Shown here: positions 48,966-61,978 of the stretch, piece by piece
Numbering within the stretch: position 1 is the stretch's first letter
How the letters are laid out: each line of letters starts with the position of its first letter
Source of the DNA: Gymnogyps californianus
Taxonomy: Eukaryota; Chordata; Aves; Accipitriformes; Cathartidae
DNA length: 64,000 nt
NCBI RefSeq assembly: GCF_018139145.2
Contig: NC_059480.1
Location: 18,724,428 to 18,788,427, forward strand
Direction of reading: 5' to 3'
The notes under the pieces: generated by a model
The model's input: the letters and a program-made list of their open reading frames with translations, nothing else
Told to the model about the DNA's origin: nothing
Database searches by the model: none
Made by a program: the position numbers and the translations under genes

Positions 48966-51900
48966 ATGTTGGGGATTGCTGAGTTTTTTATAACTCTAGT
49001 AGTATGTCTCCTGATTTTGCAGTTCCTAAAGCTGCAATGGATGCGTACCCAGCTTCCTCCAGGACCAGTTCCCCTCCCCATCATTGGAAATTTGTGGCTG
49101 CTGGACTTCAAACTTCGTCGAGAAACTCTCACTAAGGTATTTATTTAACTCTGTAGTTGAAAATCAGTCTGAATCTATTTTAACTTAAATTGTACATTGC
49201 ATAGGAAAAGTCTAAACTTGGAATTATTTTTTTTTTAAACCTCAAGCTTGATTATCAGCCAATTTCAAAGAATCCAAGGACTCTGCATTATTAAAAATAT
49301 TTCTGAGTAATAAACACTGTAATTGCTTTACTCCTTGTTATTTTCTTTCTCTTTTGGATATAGTAACATCAATGTATAACATTATCACAAGCACTGTCAA
49401 TAACATGATACTCCATTGACAGTTTCATTCTCTATTTCTGTGTTGATATCTAGCCCTGTAAACCACCTCTAGTAGAACTTCCTTTGCCTGACGGCAATGT
49501 CACTGGAACATCTCAAGGCCACGAGTGGTCCGATCTCCATTAGAAGACCAAACATATACTCTAAACTGACTCTTTTTTCCTTATTTGTACAGCAAAAAGA
49601 TTTACTGTCTGCAGTAAACAGGTTATTACTAAAACAGAGCAGGAAAATTTGATTGCTGTTATGTTCACAGCATGATTCCTTTATAAACCAATTAAAACTA
49701 TTAAAAAAAGTAAGGAACTTGCTTCAAACTATTTTAAGGAAAAATACAAGTATGATCTGAGGAAAGACAATAGAGAAAAATATGAAAAATCACATGGAAG
49801 CTATAGGAAAGAATGCAAAAACATTTCTTTGCTTTCTTCAGAAGTTAGAGGCAAGAAAATACAATAATTTTGGTTCATTAATAAAATAAACAGACTAGCT
49901 CTGGGATTTTGCCTGTATTCATTTGTTCTTTGATTCTGAGCTGACAGAGGAGACCTCTCTTTTCTCTTTCTGTGAAATTTTCAGAGGTGGTCTTCTGAGA
50001 GATGTCCTTCGTATCTATTCTATGAAGTATGATTATCTTCTGTTCCCAAAGCACGTTACAACAGAAGGCTAAATTTTTCTGAAACCTGTAATTCAATTCG
50101 ATGTCACCAAACAGGTTTAGTTACAACTACAGAAAACTCTTAAAATTAGTATTTAAGTGTATGCATTCCCTGGTTTATATTTATTAATTTACTGTTATTA
50201 ACTCTTCAGTTAACCAACATCTATGGAAATATCTACACATTGTGGATGGGACAGACACCTATGGTTGTACTAAATGGTTACAAAGCAGTAAAAGATGGCA
50301 TCGTCACCCATTCAGAGGAAGTTTCCGGAAGACCTCTCACCCCATTCTACAGGGATATGATGGGTGAAAAAGGTACAAGATGTTACACAATACTGAAATA
50401 TGAACAAGATGTGAAGAAGAAAGACTCTTTCCTATATACACACACATACATGAGTTAACTGCTGTACAAGCACATAACTGGGCTTACATAGCAAAAGGGT
50501 TCCATGCAGAGCTAACATATAAAGAAAAGGAAAAAACAAAAATTTCTCCTCTTACAAAGCATACTACTGACTTCTTTTCTTCCCAATAGATTCAAAGGAA
50601 TATTTGCCTAGCAGAGTTGCCTTTCAGTTGTATCACTTCTAAGACAGAAGACTATTCATGTAGAAGACATCTATAGACAAAGCTGTTCTGTCCTTACCAA
50701 AACCCACTACCACTCAGTTTCCAGGGTCACATTTATAAGCAGCTATATAGCTGGGAGTCATAAAAGCCGAAGTTAGAGACCAAAAGTCAGTATCTGAAAT
50801 CATGGTATCTTCTTTGTTAGTGAAATATAACCTAATCTAAATCGAATTTTGCCTCCTGCAGTGACAGAATTTCCCTTCCCAGCAATGAAATAAATGTTTC
50901 TGTGTTCCTCAGGTATTTTTCTGACAAGTGGGCGCACCTGGAAGCAACAGAGGCGCTTTGGCATGACAATTATAAGAAGCCTGGCACTTGGTAAGAACAA
51001 TTTGGAGCATCAAATTCAAACTGAAGCCTGTCACCTTGTCGACATCTTTGCAAACACAAAAGGTAAATTCACTGGCAGAATAACACTTAGAGTTTTTCTG
51101 AAATATATTAGATTAGGGGAATAAAAGCTTCACAACACATTTTTACAAGTAATATAGATATTCTTCATATCAGCGGGACTTTTACTGGCTTCTTAATTGC
51201 ATTCTTTGCAAAAAATGTTTTGTCTGCACAGCGGGCAATATAAAATTGTTTTTTAAAATAAAGATAGTAAAAAAATGTTTATTATCAACACAGTCTTAGG
51301 GACAGCTGGTAACAACTCTTACATTCAAGGAGTACAGAAAAACTCTATGTCCTTCTCCATAAAATACACAATTTGTGCCCTGCTGCAAGTTGTTCTAGGA
51401 CAGCAGGCCTTTAGGATTTGGCAGAGAAAGAACCCTGACACAAGGAATGTATCATTCAGTGGTCCAACAAAACTTCTTTTTAAGGTTTGGATGAAATAGA
51501 AACCAATAGGATTTTAGCAAGATGCCAAAATAAAGCAATTAAATATAAATATTCTGAACAGCCAAATCCCTCACCCACATTGCGTTCCATATGGATGTGA
51601 AAACACAGAGAAGTTGCCTAAGGTCTCCCTCCAACTCTCTTGGACTAGACACAGCAAAATGGCCCGTCTCTCTTCTAAGAGCAAGATATTCACACATCTT
51701 TAAAATGCAAGATATGAACAAACCATCAACTCTGAGTCCCCATACAGCCCAAATCTTTACCTTCCATGCAATCCTTCCTCAATTCTAAACTCAATAATTG
51801 TATTTAGTCTTTCCAAGAAGGAACACTAGCATCGGACTGAAGTCAGAGATGCATAATCCACCATTTTGCATAGTAGTATAATTCAAAGGTTGTCCTAGCC

Positions 51901-54900
51901 ATTGAAACGTGTACTTAATTTTTTCTGGATTTAACCTTTTTTAATGGGAGTTGTTTTCCACCCCATTATGCGAGTTTCACCTTTTCAGTCTGTGGGGAAA
52001 AATTTTCTCACTGTAGTCAATTCAGAAATATTCATAGTACCTTCTATGTTCACAGGCAAACCTTTCGACCCCCACACTTTCATTGTCCATGCTATTGCAA
52101 ATATAATTTGTGCTGTTGTTTTTGGTCACCGCTTCTCCAGTGAGGATGAATCTTTCAGCAAACTTATCAAAGCTGTTTATTTTGTGATCTACTTTCAAGC
52201 TACTATCTGGGGCAGGGTAAGAATCTAATTTTCTTGTTCTTATTCCGTAAAGTGCATTTGCACTTCACAAATCAAAACAAACAAATTAAAAGTCAGTGAC
52301 GATTATTCCCAAACATTTCCATACCATTGTGCAAGCCATTGTGCAGTAATAAATTAATACATACCTTGTATCTGTCAGTACTGCCTTATATTTCTTCTTT
52401 ATGTCAGTAAATCATGTGTCCTAAAATTTAAATTCTAGATCACTGGTTGTCACAGATTTCCAAAATATATAATGTATTTCAAATGAGTAATCATTTGCAG
52501 AGTACTGTGTACGTTAAGATTCTTAAGTCTTAAAATGAAAGCGACTTTTAAAATTTAATTTTCGTTTAATCTTGAGAATACGGAAGTGCAGTTAATAAGA
52601 ACTAAGCCTTCAAAGTCCTGTTCTTTTGAGAAGATATCTTGCTTCTCATATAATTCATATTACCAAGATCTGAGTTATTCTGAGCTTCCTCTAAGACACA
52701 GGTGACAATTTCATCACATCAAGAAGAATATTTTTCAGTTCTTGAAAGCCTAGCTATTGCTTATGTTGTGCAGATTTTGGCACACTGGCGTTCTATAGCA
52801 CTATCAGGTTCTCCAACACTTTCCTACAGAGATGCCTTAAAAAAAATCAGAGTAAAAATCAAGGTTGAGAAAATCTGCTTGTGAGCCAGATTCAGCCCTC
52901 AATTACTCTGATTCACCCATTTTCAGAAGCCCCTGTTGCATTATTAGCTATGCATCCAAAAAGTAAAATATAATCATTCTCCTTCTCTCCTGTGACCCGA
53001 TATCCACTATTACACGACGTTGACGTTTTGGTCAGCTGACAGGGATGCAGAAGTCTGCACTGGCCAACAGATTCCTAATCACAGGCCATAAATAAAACAA
53101 AGGTTCTGCCAGTAGTCCTAGAGACTGAAGTCCATTCACAAAACATACACAATACAAAGAAATGAAAATAATTACTTTTCCCCCTCAACAAATACACATG
53201 CCAGTTTCTCCTGGAGGAAAGCCTTCTAAGACTGAGAGATCAAGTCAGCTTCTATACCTTTTCAGTCTTCAACCAATCTATTAAGGATAGAAAGTGTGAT
53301 TATTGAATATTGACAACTTGATCATAACAATTTAGACTGCTGCATATTACTAATAGCTCATTAACAAATATCAGACAAGTTTTCCTCAATGCCAGTTGAC
53401 TTAGAGGGCAATGTAAAGGTTTCATAATCCCTCTTAGAAATGCAGAATAATTTACATTGGAAGGGACCTCTGTATGTCAGCTAATCCTACTCCATGCTCA
53501 AAGCAGGCCTAGTTAGATCAGGTTGTTTAGGGACTTGTCTGGTCAAGTCTTGAAGTCTCCAAGGATGGAGATTCCACACCGACTTTCTGGAAACCTGTTC
53601 CTAGTACTTAATCTCTCTCTGACTTGTGTCTATTGCCTCTCATCCTAATTAGGAGCTCATGTGTTGCAGTGACTTCACAGAGTTACCAGGAAATCAGAAT
53701 TGGGTTCTCAATTTAAAAGAGCTCATGTTTCTTCCTTTGTGTTTAAAATCACAGATGTATGATGCTTTCCCATGGCTTATGCACCGTCTCCCAGGATCTC
53801 ATCAGAAAGTGTTTGCATACAATGACTTCATGCACAATTTAGTTATGAAAGAGGTCCAGACTCATGAGAGACAGAACGCGGGTGATCCACAGGATCTCAT
53901 TGACTTCTACCTAGCTCAAATAACAAAAGTACGTATCTGTTTATCACACTACCCCCTCCTTGGCCTCAATGCCTACTACAAATACTTGCTGTTCAAGTAA
54001 CTGCTATGGAATTTTTATATGCATGCTTTATTTGTCTAGCACTGAAGATTTTTGTTTTGGTGGGCTGCTCACTGTTTTCATCAAACAATGACAATTTCTA
54101 CGCAACAGATTAAATGTCTGAAATTATCCACTTCATAGTCTTCTTGTGAATATACCCTACAGACCAAAGATGACCCTACTTCTACGTTTACTAAAGACAA
54201 TATGGTTCAGACTGTGGTTGATCTTTTGCTGGGAGGGACAGAAACAACAAGTACCACCCTTCTCTGGGCACTGCTCTATATGGTACAACACCCAGACATA
54301 CAAGGTGAGCAAAAGCATTATCAGAGAGAACTGCATTCAACATTACATCATAATGAACATCAGTAAAGTGTAAGTATTAGCTCAATCACTTGCAATACAT
54401 CAAAATACCCCTTACCAATGAATATGAATGGTGGTACATCAACAACTGAGATCTAGAAAATGAAAGTTAAATACATGAAACAAACATGTGCTTTCCCCAC
54501 CAGCTCACTAAGAAGCAACACTAGCAGAAATTAGTAGTAGCCACTGTTTTATCTCACTAGAAGGGGATGGCAAAGACAGAATAACAAGCTAAAGACACTT
54601 CATATGCAACCTAGTCTCTTCCTAACCTTCAAAGTGGAAAAGCTTTAAAAAGATACCTGGTCTGATGTGTATTTATAAATATAACAGAAATTACAGCTGT
54701 AATTTCAAATTTTAATCCTTTTTTTGAAACACAGAACTGTATTATCCTCAGCACCAAGTGGGATGTGTCTAAAATAAGAGATCATCGTGTGCTTTGGGGA
54801 TATGCACTTTCTTGATTGACTGAAACCAACACAGCAGTCAAACCACATGCCAATGCATTTCATAGCAACATGATTTCTTTTTTTTCCCCAGTCCTAGACC

Positions 54901-57900
54901 ATACTTATATAGACATCTGCTTGAAAAAAGGGGAAAAAAGTTAAAATATTTTCATTTTTCTGCAGAAAAGGTTCAAAGAGAGATAGAGGCTGTTCTGGAA
55001 CCCTCCCATCTCATCAGCTATGAAGACCGTAAAAAACTGCCCTATACAAATGCTGTGATTCATGAGGCTTTGCGGTACAGCAACATTACTTCTGTTGGGG
55101 TCCCTCGACAATGTGTGAGGAATACAACTTTGCTGGGGTTTCACATTAAAAAGGTACAGAGTATACCTCCGTGTTTCTTACAGCTTTGAGCCATTAATAT
55201 TTAGTATTTATATGACATTAGCTGCTACAATTCCTAACTTTGCATAGGGAGCATGTGGTAGCATGTCACAGACGTGAAACAAAGCTGAGTGCTCTGAACC
55301 AGGGCTAAGTCTACATTAGCAGATGCAAAAGAAAGCTTGGGAAAAGGCTAACAGCACAAGTTGCAAACATAAGCAAAACTGAAGTCTTTCTTCCCACTAG
55401 TTAAATATAGATGATGTCTGGGCATCAAAGCAGAACATGTGTTTTAAGGAATGATGAAGAAATGAGGTTAATGACTGTCAAGCCAGCTAACTTTCACACA
55501 TAAGGGAGCAGCCTGGAGCAACCTATAGTCATTCCTGACAAAACAAACACATACACACACAAAAAACACACACACACACTTAAAATTATGGCAGCTCACC
55601 ACAGTGAGAGATCTGACAGTCACATTGGCATGATATAAATGTCCCAAATATATTAAGCATAAAATTGATGTGATGGAATTAAAAGATCCAGTGAAGAGTA
55701 CAAAAAACAGAAAGGAAGGTGTTACGATTAGTCTGGCAAGTATGTAAAACAATCCAAGCTCCGCTCTAGCTTAGACATGAAGACACTTCAGTAGTCCTGA
55801 AGAAGATAACTTAGGCAAAGGCAAACATGTAATACGTTATGACAAACAGAAGATACAAGGGTTTGTTATGCCTGGATGTGCACAGGAAAAGACCGAGTTG
55901 AATCCAAACACTAGGCTGCAGGCACAGGATCACATATTATCTATTAGAGAGAAGGAAAGTCCAAAAAAAGAATCAATCATACATGGAAAATATAATCTCT
56001 GCTGCTTCTTGCAGGGCACACTTGTACTGCCAAACCTGCACTCCGTTGTGTATGACTCTGAGCACTGGGCGACCCCTTGGAAGTTCAACCCAAATCATTT
56101 CCTTGATTTGGACGGCAACTTTGTGAACAAAGAGGCATTCTTACCTTTCTCAGCAGGTAATGCCCTGACCTTTGGATATTCCTGTTTGTTGCTTCTTGCA
56201 GCAAGACTAAAAACACTATTTCTAAATTCTAAAATTTTAAAAACATATTTTTATAAAAAAGTATTTGACACAAAGATTTAAAGTCAGCTGTTCTACTGTA
56301 AGAGCCACAAATATTGTCTTGCATTTTATATTTTTCATACATTCAAACAGAGGATGAGTACGGCTAAGAGACATAACGCTATCTCCTTGGTGTATGTACG
56401 GTTACTACTATAAGGGTATCTGAGCTCCTTAGTCCCTAATGTATTAAATCCTGGTAACACTCTCAAATCAGAAAATCAATCTGTTCTCACCTTACAAACA
56501 GGAAACCCAAAGACAAAAGAAATATGATATGTCAAAATATACAGAGAAAATCTGTGATAAAGCAGGAAACCAAATCTCAGTCTCCCAAATTCTACAGTAA
56601 TAGTCTAGCATCAGGTTCTCTTGTATCTCCAGAAAACTAGCAAAATCCAGTCTTTTCAGTAGAATATTATTAGGCAACCAAAAAAAAAATTTAACTTTTC
56701 AAAAGCATATTACAGTGTACAACTTACCTAACTTACAATGCCAAATGCAGCAATTCAAAGACATGGGAGAGGAAAAAAAGAAAAGGGAAAAGCAGTATAA
56801 ATCATAACTCAGAGAGCTTCTCTAGACTACCAGTTTCTCCAATAAACAAGTTATGAAGAAAAGCAGCACAAAACAGGAAGCTGGCATTATTTAGTGAAAA
56901 TTAAAATATAAAAATTAAACAATAAAAATACTTGGAAACAGCTGAGGGGTTTTTTATGTCACTGTGACATTGTACTATTATACATTTGTTGTAGATAAAA
57001 AGCAAATAGTATACTAAGTAACGTACAAAGCAGCCAGATTAAACATAGTAAATCCAGATTTTAAAACCATTTGCCCAAATTGCCTGTAAATCCTGAAGTC
57101 ATATTTGCAAAACAGGTACTTAGCATCTTACCTCCTTTACTCACCAAATGTCCACTAGTTTACATGAATCAAGACAACTAATTTAGGCTACCTTTTCAAC
57201 CCAGGCATGGGAAGTTTTCTTTTTTAACTTGCTTTGGTTGTTTTCTGTTTATATAATCTGAGTATTTATACATCCTGAATATGTATCTTCTTTTTTAGTC
57301 TGGAATATATAGATATCCTGAAATATACTGTGACAACAATATGCCAAAATGAGTCACTGAGTCTATGTATCACTGCACATGCCTACGTTTCATTCCCTTA
57401 GCTTACACATCTGCTCCTGGACAGTGTTAGAGATAGAGGGCTACAAGGACCCAGTATAGCCTTTTTAATTTCTGTTGAAGAAAGCCTGATTACATCCTTC
57501 TACTTAGCTTCCGAATTGCATCCCGCAAGGCTCCAGTCCTCCCTCCTCAACAGCCAAAGATAAGACGCTGAAGTATATGAAGCCTTTTAAAATCCGGCCT
57601 AACTGAGAAGCAATTCATGGTTCTCACAGAGCAAGAAGCAAAAATGGAAAGGGAGAATCTCATACATGCTCCAGGGGAAAAAAAAACAAACCAAAATCCC
57701 AAAAACCAAACCAAACAGTTGACATAATTAGAGATGTACAGTTTCTCAGTTAAATAAATGTTTCCCCCCACCTCCAAAGGCATCTTCTGCCCTTACAGAA
57801 GGAAACAGGAAATAGTTATCTTACATTAACAGAATTTATAGAGCTCAGTAGAATTTTGTTTGAAGTTCTTTTTCAGAACTTAGCTTTATACAACTAACTC

Positions 57901-58099
57901 TTTTTCCCTTTCTTCTGCAGGGCACCGTGTATGTCTGGGGGAACAGATGGCACGAGTTGAACTGTTCGTCTTCTTTACCAACCTCCTTCGGGCATTCACG
58001 TTCCAGCTCCCCGAGGGAGTAAAGGAAATCAATTTGGAGTACATTTTGGGTGCGATACTGCAGCCACATCCATATAAACTCTGTGCTATTCCACGCTAG
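48966..58099 (+). CDS. CYP2J-like: Intact CYP2J-like cytochrome P450 monooxygenase (gene E), nine exons, 489 aa
   Basis: Exons are 48966-49136, 50210-50372, 50913-51062, 52056-52216, 53755-53928, 54163-54304, 54966-55153, 56015-56156 and 57921-58099; all introns are GT-AG, phases agree, and the total is 1470 bases ending in TAG. The product should be an ER-anchored heme monooxygenase taking electrons from P450 reductase. Landmarks: hydrophobic N-terminal anchor at residues 3-20, proline hinge [12 protein letters not shown] near 31-42, C-helix W121 and R125 (WKQQRR), I-helix GGTETT at 297-302, ExxR at 354-357 (EALR), PWKF at 404-407, and heme loop [10 protein letters not shown] at 428-437 with Cys435 as iron ligand. 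Exon 5 is one codon shorter than in copies A and C, near residues 258-264. CYP2J members oxidise fatty acids; avian CYP2J19 is a carotenoid ketolase. Which avian CYP2J orthologue this is cannot be decided from the sequence alone. Intron 4 holds a CR1 fragment. It is opposite in strand to all the dead copies. Confidence 0.95.
53440..53665 (-). mobile_element. CR1 LINE 3' fragment (antisense) in intron 4 of gene E
   Basis: Read on the + strand, the phrases TTGGAAGGGACCTCTG (near 53457), TGCTCAAAGCAGGCC (near 53496) and CCAAGGATGGAGATTCCACA (near 53560) are the reverse complement of the CR1 3' UTR. The element end is at the left, next to AGAATAATTTACA. The fragment stops about 90 bases before the exon 5 acceptor of gene E. 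Confidence 0.85.
55546..55580 (+). repeat. CA-type microsatellite, interrupted
   Basis: ACACATACACACACAAAAAA is followed by CACACACACACAC in intron 7 of gene E. Short and imperfect. Confidence 0.75.
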
Positions 58100-61000
58100 T
58101 CTGCAACATACTACACTGCAGAGGGACTTCAACCAGTCAATAATTGCAGATACTTTAAAAACATGTATCACTATCGCAATTGTATTCAAATGTAGGTAGC
58201 TCAGTATAGCAAATTAATATCGAGTGTTTTTATTTAGGAGGTCTGACCTCATACAATTGTGCTTTTTTAAATTAGTAGTGTACTTGCCAAAGCTCATATA
58301 ATCACATCTTAGGCATATACAAGTACACAATAATATGTTACCAAAAAAATGTATTTTCATACTCACGATAGCAATGAATTAGATGTAGGATTTTAGAGAA
58401 GTGATCTGTATCAAGCAGAGTTTCCTGCATATGTGCTCAGTCAGGTATCACACTCTTAAAATGGCACAACTGTTCTGATGCAGCAAGGATGCCTGAATCA
58501 AAAAAAAATTTCCTCCAGTACGCTCTTACTCCTCTCTGTTCACAGAAGGTCTTTTCTTACATCCTTTTGCAGAAGGCAGCAGAGTATGCACGCTTAGTGT
58601 TGACTCCTTTTGCTTTCACACTCCCAAAAAGCATTATATATTGCAGTATAAACTTCACACACACATAAATGATTGCAGAACAGGGCCTCTTATAATCATA
58701 GTCCATTTAGAAATCCTTACACCTTTTTTCTTTACTTCCTCAGTGTCTGATTCCTATTTTATCACAACTCTCGGATCCAGGTGCTTTCATGAACCTTTCC
58801 TTCTTCTGTTTAGAAACACTATTATAATTTCCTATTTGAAGGGAAAGGAACAGCCTTTCAAGAAATTAAGAAAATAAATGAAGATGCCAACATTTGTTAA
58901 AGCAGGCACAGCAGAGGTTTATTACTCACAGTGTTTTCTTTTGTTGTTTCATCATTCCACAACAGATGTGGAACGTTTTGACCACTTAAAATTCAGCCGC
59001 AAGCATCCCAGATGCTTTCAATTTTCAAAGTTCAACAGGAGCAAGCATAAATTATGGTAGGATGTAGTTAAAAGCAGAAGTAGAATATTACATATTTCTC
59101 AGACATAAAACTAATGGAAGACTTGATTCTCCTCTCAAATATTTCCAATTATTCCCTTCCATTTGGTGAAAACCCCAGGGCTCTAACACACTGTAAAGTT
59201 TGCTACTGCGGAACAAATGCAGATTTGACATCATTGACAGTTTTCACCTTTTTAATAGAAGACATTTTAAAACTTTCAACATTACTCCATTTTTATTGAG
59301 GAAAATATAACATCTAAAAAATCCTCCTTGAATAAGAAACACTTTCAAACATAAATTAAGAAAAATCTCTTAAACTTTGTATTTCTTACAGTGAGGGCAG
59401 ATCTCGCATAAAACACATTCTTACAGATTTACAAAAGCAGTCTGACCTGATAGTTCATAAACAAAAGTTTTCAAGTCTTATCTTTTTCCTTTGTGGTGTT
59501 CATTAAAGAAAAACTCACCCAAAAAAAGAAAAAATCTTTCTTTTCAACCCACCATTTGCATGGTTCAATAAAGGGCCCATGATAAAGTGCTCAGCAGCAT
59601 GACTGGCAGTGTAGGATACAAGCTTGGACTTTCTCTACTCCAGTGTATTTTGATGGTTCTTGAGGTATGTCCTACCTGAAAAAAGACTCCAGTTTCTTTC
59701 CTCTATGTTTACCCCTTTGGTCTCCTGAAGTTATTCTGTAAGCTTGAATTCCCGCCCCCCCAAATATTATTTCATTATGCACATACGTTTTCTGGTTTTC
59801 TTCCAAAACTGCAGCTTGGGTTAAAACATGCACATATTCTTCACTTGTATTTTTGAAGAACTGAGGTACATTATGATTTGCTGTACAATGCTGGTTCTAG
59901 AAAACACGGGAAGAACAAATATTCAGAGTGTACATGATTAAGGAGGTATTTTTACAAAGAAGTCGTCGTAGGCCTGACAGTTGGTACCAGTGAAAAACAG
60001 CTGGGCTAAGAGTATCTTCTTGTTATTCCATTTAAAACTGAAAACAGCAAGAGGTGAGGCATTCCTCGGCTTTCCGATGTTTCTTGAAATGACAGTGTGA
60101 GAATTCTAGATTACCTTTTCATCACAGTTGTAAATGAAATCTATAAGAAAATGAACAATGCAGGAAAAAAAGCTATTTCATGAGTTAACTTTTTTGTCAA
60201 GAAAGAGAAGAAATTCATAAGGAATTAAAGTAAATCAGAGAAAATAAAGATTTAGAAATTAAGGACAAAATGCAAGCTTTTCCTGTGAAACATCTTAAAA
60301 AACCTGAAACTCATAAATCCCATCACTTCCGTAATTAGAAAACACATACACCAACTTTTATAAAAATACACTGCCATCCAGCTCTGCTGTGATGCACCCC
60401 TTAGAAATCAATAACACAACTTCTCAGTAAGGCAGACTGCCTACATCCTTCAGAGGTTAAACCCCTGAAAACACTGAATGATTTAAAGTCCAGTCTTTAG
60501 AAATGCCTATGGTGTTGAAGATTAGATTCAGACATTAATTTCTGCCACTGATAAGGAAACTGTAACTGCCATTTCCAAATTCTTCTTTTTCAAGTCCTGA
60601 AGAATCTAAACTGTTTGTTCCCTTGACATCAGGGAGCACCCTTTGCCCAAGTCCAACTGTTTTCATGGAATTATATAAGAAATATCTTAGAACTTATTCC
60701 TTCTGTAATAATGGCCTTGCAATGTTCTGTTTCCAAAACAGCAGCAATAAAGGACTTCATTACTTACTTCAGCTCCTAAATACTAAAGTGACAAGCACCA
60801 TGATGAAAGTACACACAGGTCTTTGCCCATTTTTGTGAAGCACACAAAATCCATACTGTTTGGTGTGATGTTAAGGACAAAATGTAATCATTGGTCAACA
60901 TGACCTAGATTAAGAAAATTAGTAAACCAGTTCTAATCTTGGGTGAAGAGCTTTTCCTAAGATTTTTGTTTTGTTTTTATTAAAACTTCAAAGGGAAAGA

Positions 61001-61978
61001 GCCAAGTATCTAGACGGTCTTGCTCTCACCTAATAAGCAGAGTATTATCAAGGGCATGCTTTGATCCACCAACCAAACCAGGTATCTTTAAACAATTGTT
61101 AAAATAATACATTCAAAGTTCTCCTCTCCACCCAGTAAAAATACCATAAGTATTAGGTACTCAGCATTCACATCCAACTCTTCAATATTACATGCATATC
61201 TAAGCAAGCAAAACACAATACCAAAATATTAAATAGGTGGCATTAACTTGATCAGAACGGCTCACACACCAAGAAGGATTACAATGGTAGGATGCTACAT
61301 GGGCTGGCTGTAAGGAAACAAATAAAAAACTAAACTCTAGTGTGGTGAAAGCTAATCTTTGGATTGCCTGTTTGCTTTTCTTCTCTTTTTGCTGTGTTTT
61401 CTTAAGTCTTTACAACATTATAATATCATTAGAATTTCTAAATCGCAATATGTCGGATCCCAAATTAATATCAAAGCCAATCAGATGGAGGAAGGATACA
61501 ATATATAATTAAAGCTAGCAGATCTATGGTGACACCAACAATGAATACACCAAAATATATCCAAATGCATAAAGAGTGTTTACACTCTTGAAAGCAAATG
61601 TAAAAGTCAAGTAAAACCACCTACTCATCACTAATAGTCCAATTTCTCACAGACGTTACAGCAGAGGTAGGTACTGGGGAAAGACTTGAGGGAGTAAATA
61701 ATAACTTTATAAAATAGTTATACAGAAGCTTCCGCATATCTGAGTGGTGTGAAAAGACAAATTTTGTTAGCTGCTAACAAATGCTACTTTTCTGGCTGAG
61801 AAACAAAAAAACCCCCAAAGATTAACTGCTTTACTGATTATCAGTTTGCAGCAGGTAAATGAGAAGATTCGAAGTGCAGTCCACTGGTACATGACTCTCA
61901 ATATTAGTTAATACATAAGCCTCAATGATGTCTCTGCGACACCTTTACAACAACTGAAATTAAAAATGTATCACTTAC
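58100..61978. other. 3' flank of gene E and tail-to-tail spacer before the calpain-like exons
   Basis: The first AATAAA on the + strand after the gene E stop is at 58873-58878, implying a 3' UTR of about 0.78 kb. On the minus strand AATAAA occurs at 58918-58923 and near 59292, and could serve the converging gene. The EF-hand or C-terminal exons expected for a calpain were not found. One weak terminal-exon candidate (59938-60037, -) is discussed in the findings. Confidence 0.5.
58873..58878 (+). terminator. Candidate polyadenylation signal of gene E
   Basis: First canonical AATAAA downstream of the TAG stop, 774 bases away, followed after about 55 bases by a T/G-rich stretch (TGTTTTCTTTTGTTGTTTC). 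No nearer AATAAA was seen. Confidence 0.45.

Noticed and set aside
55868..56281. 137-codon plus-strand ORF as an independent gene
   Set aside because: It is exon 8 of gene E (56015-56156) read through into flanking introns.
61180..61276. Possible calpain exon after an acceptor-like CTTACAG on the minus strand
   Set aside because: Open for about 34 codons but without a convincing donor or any calpain similarity.
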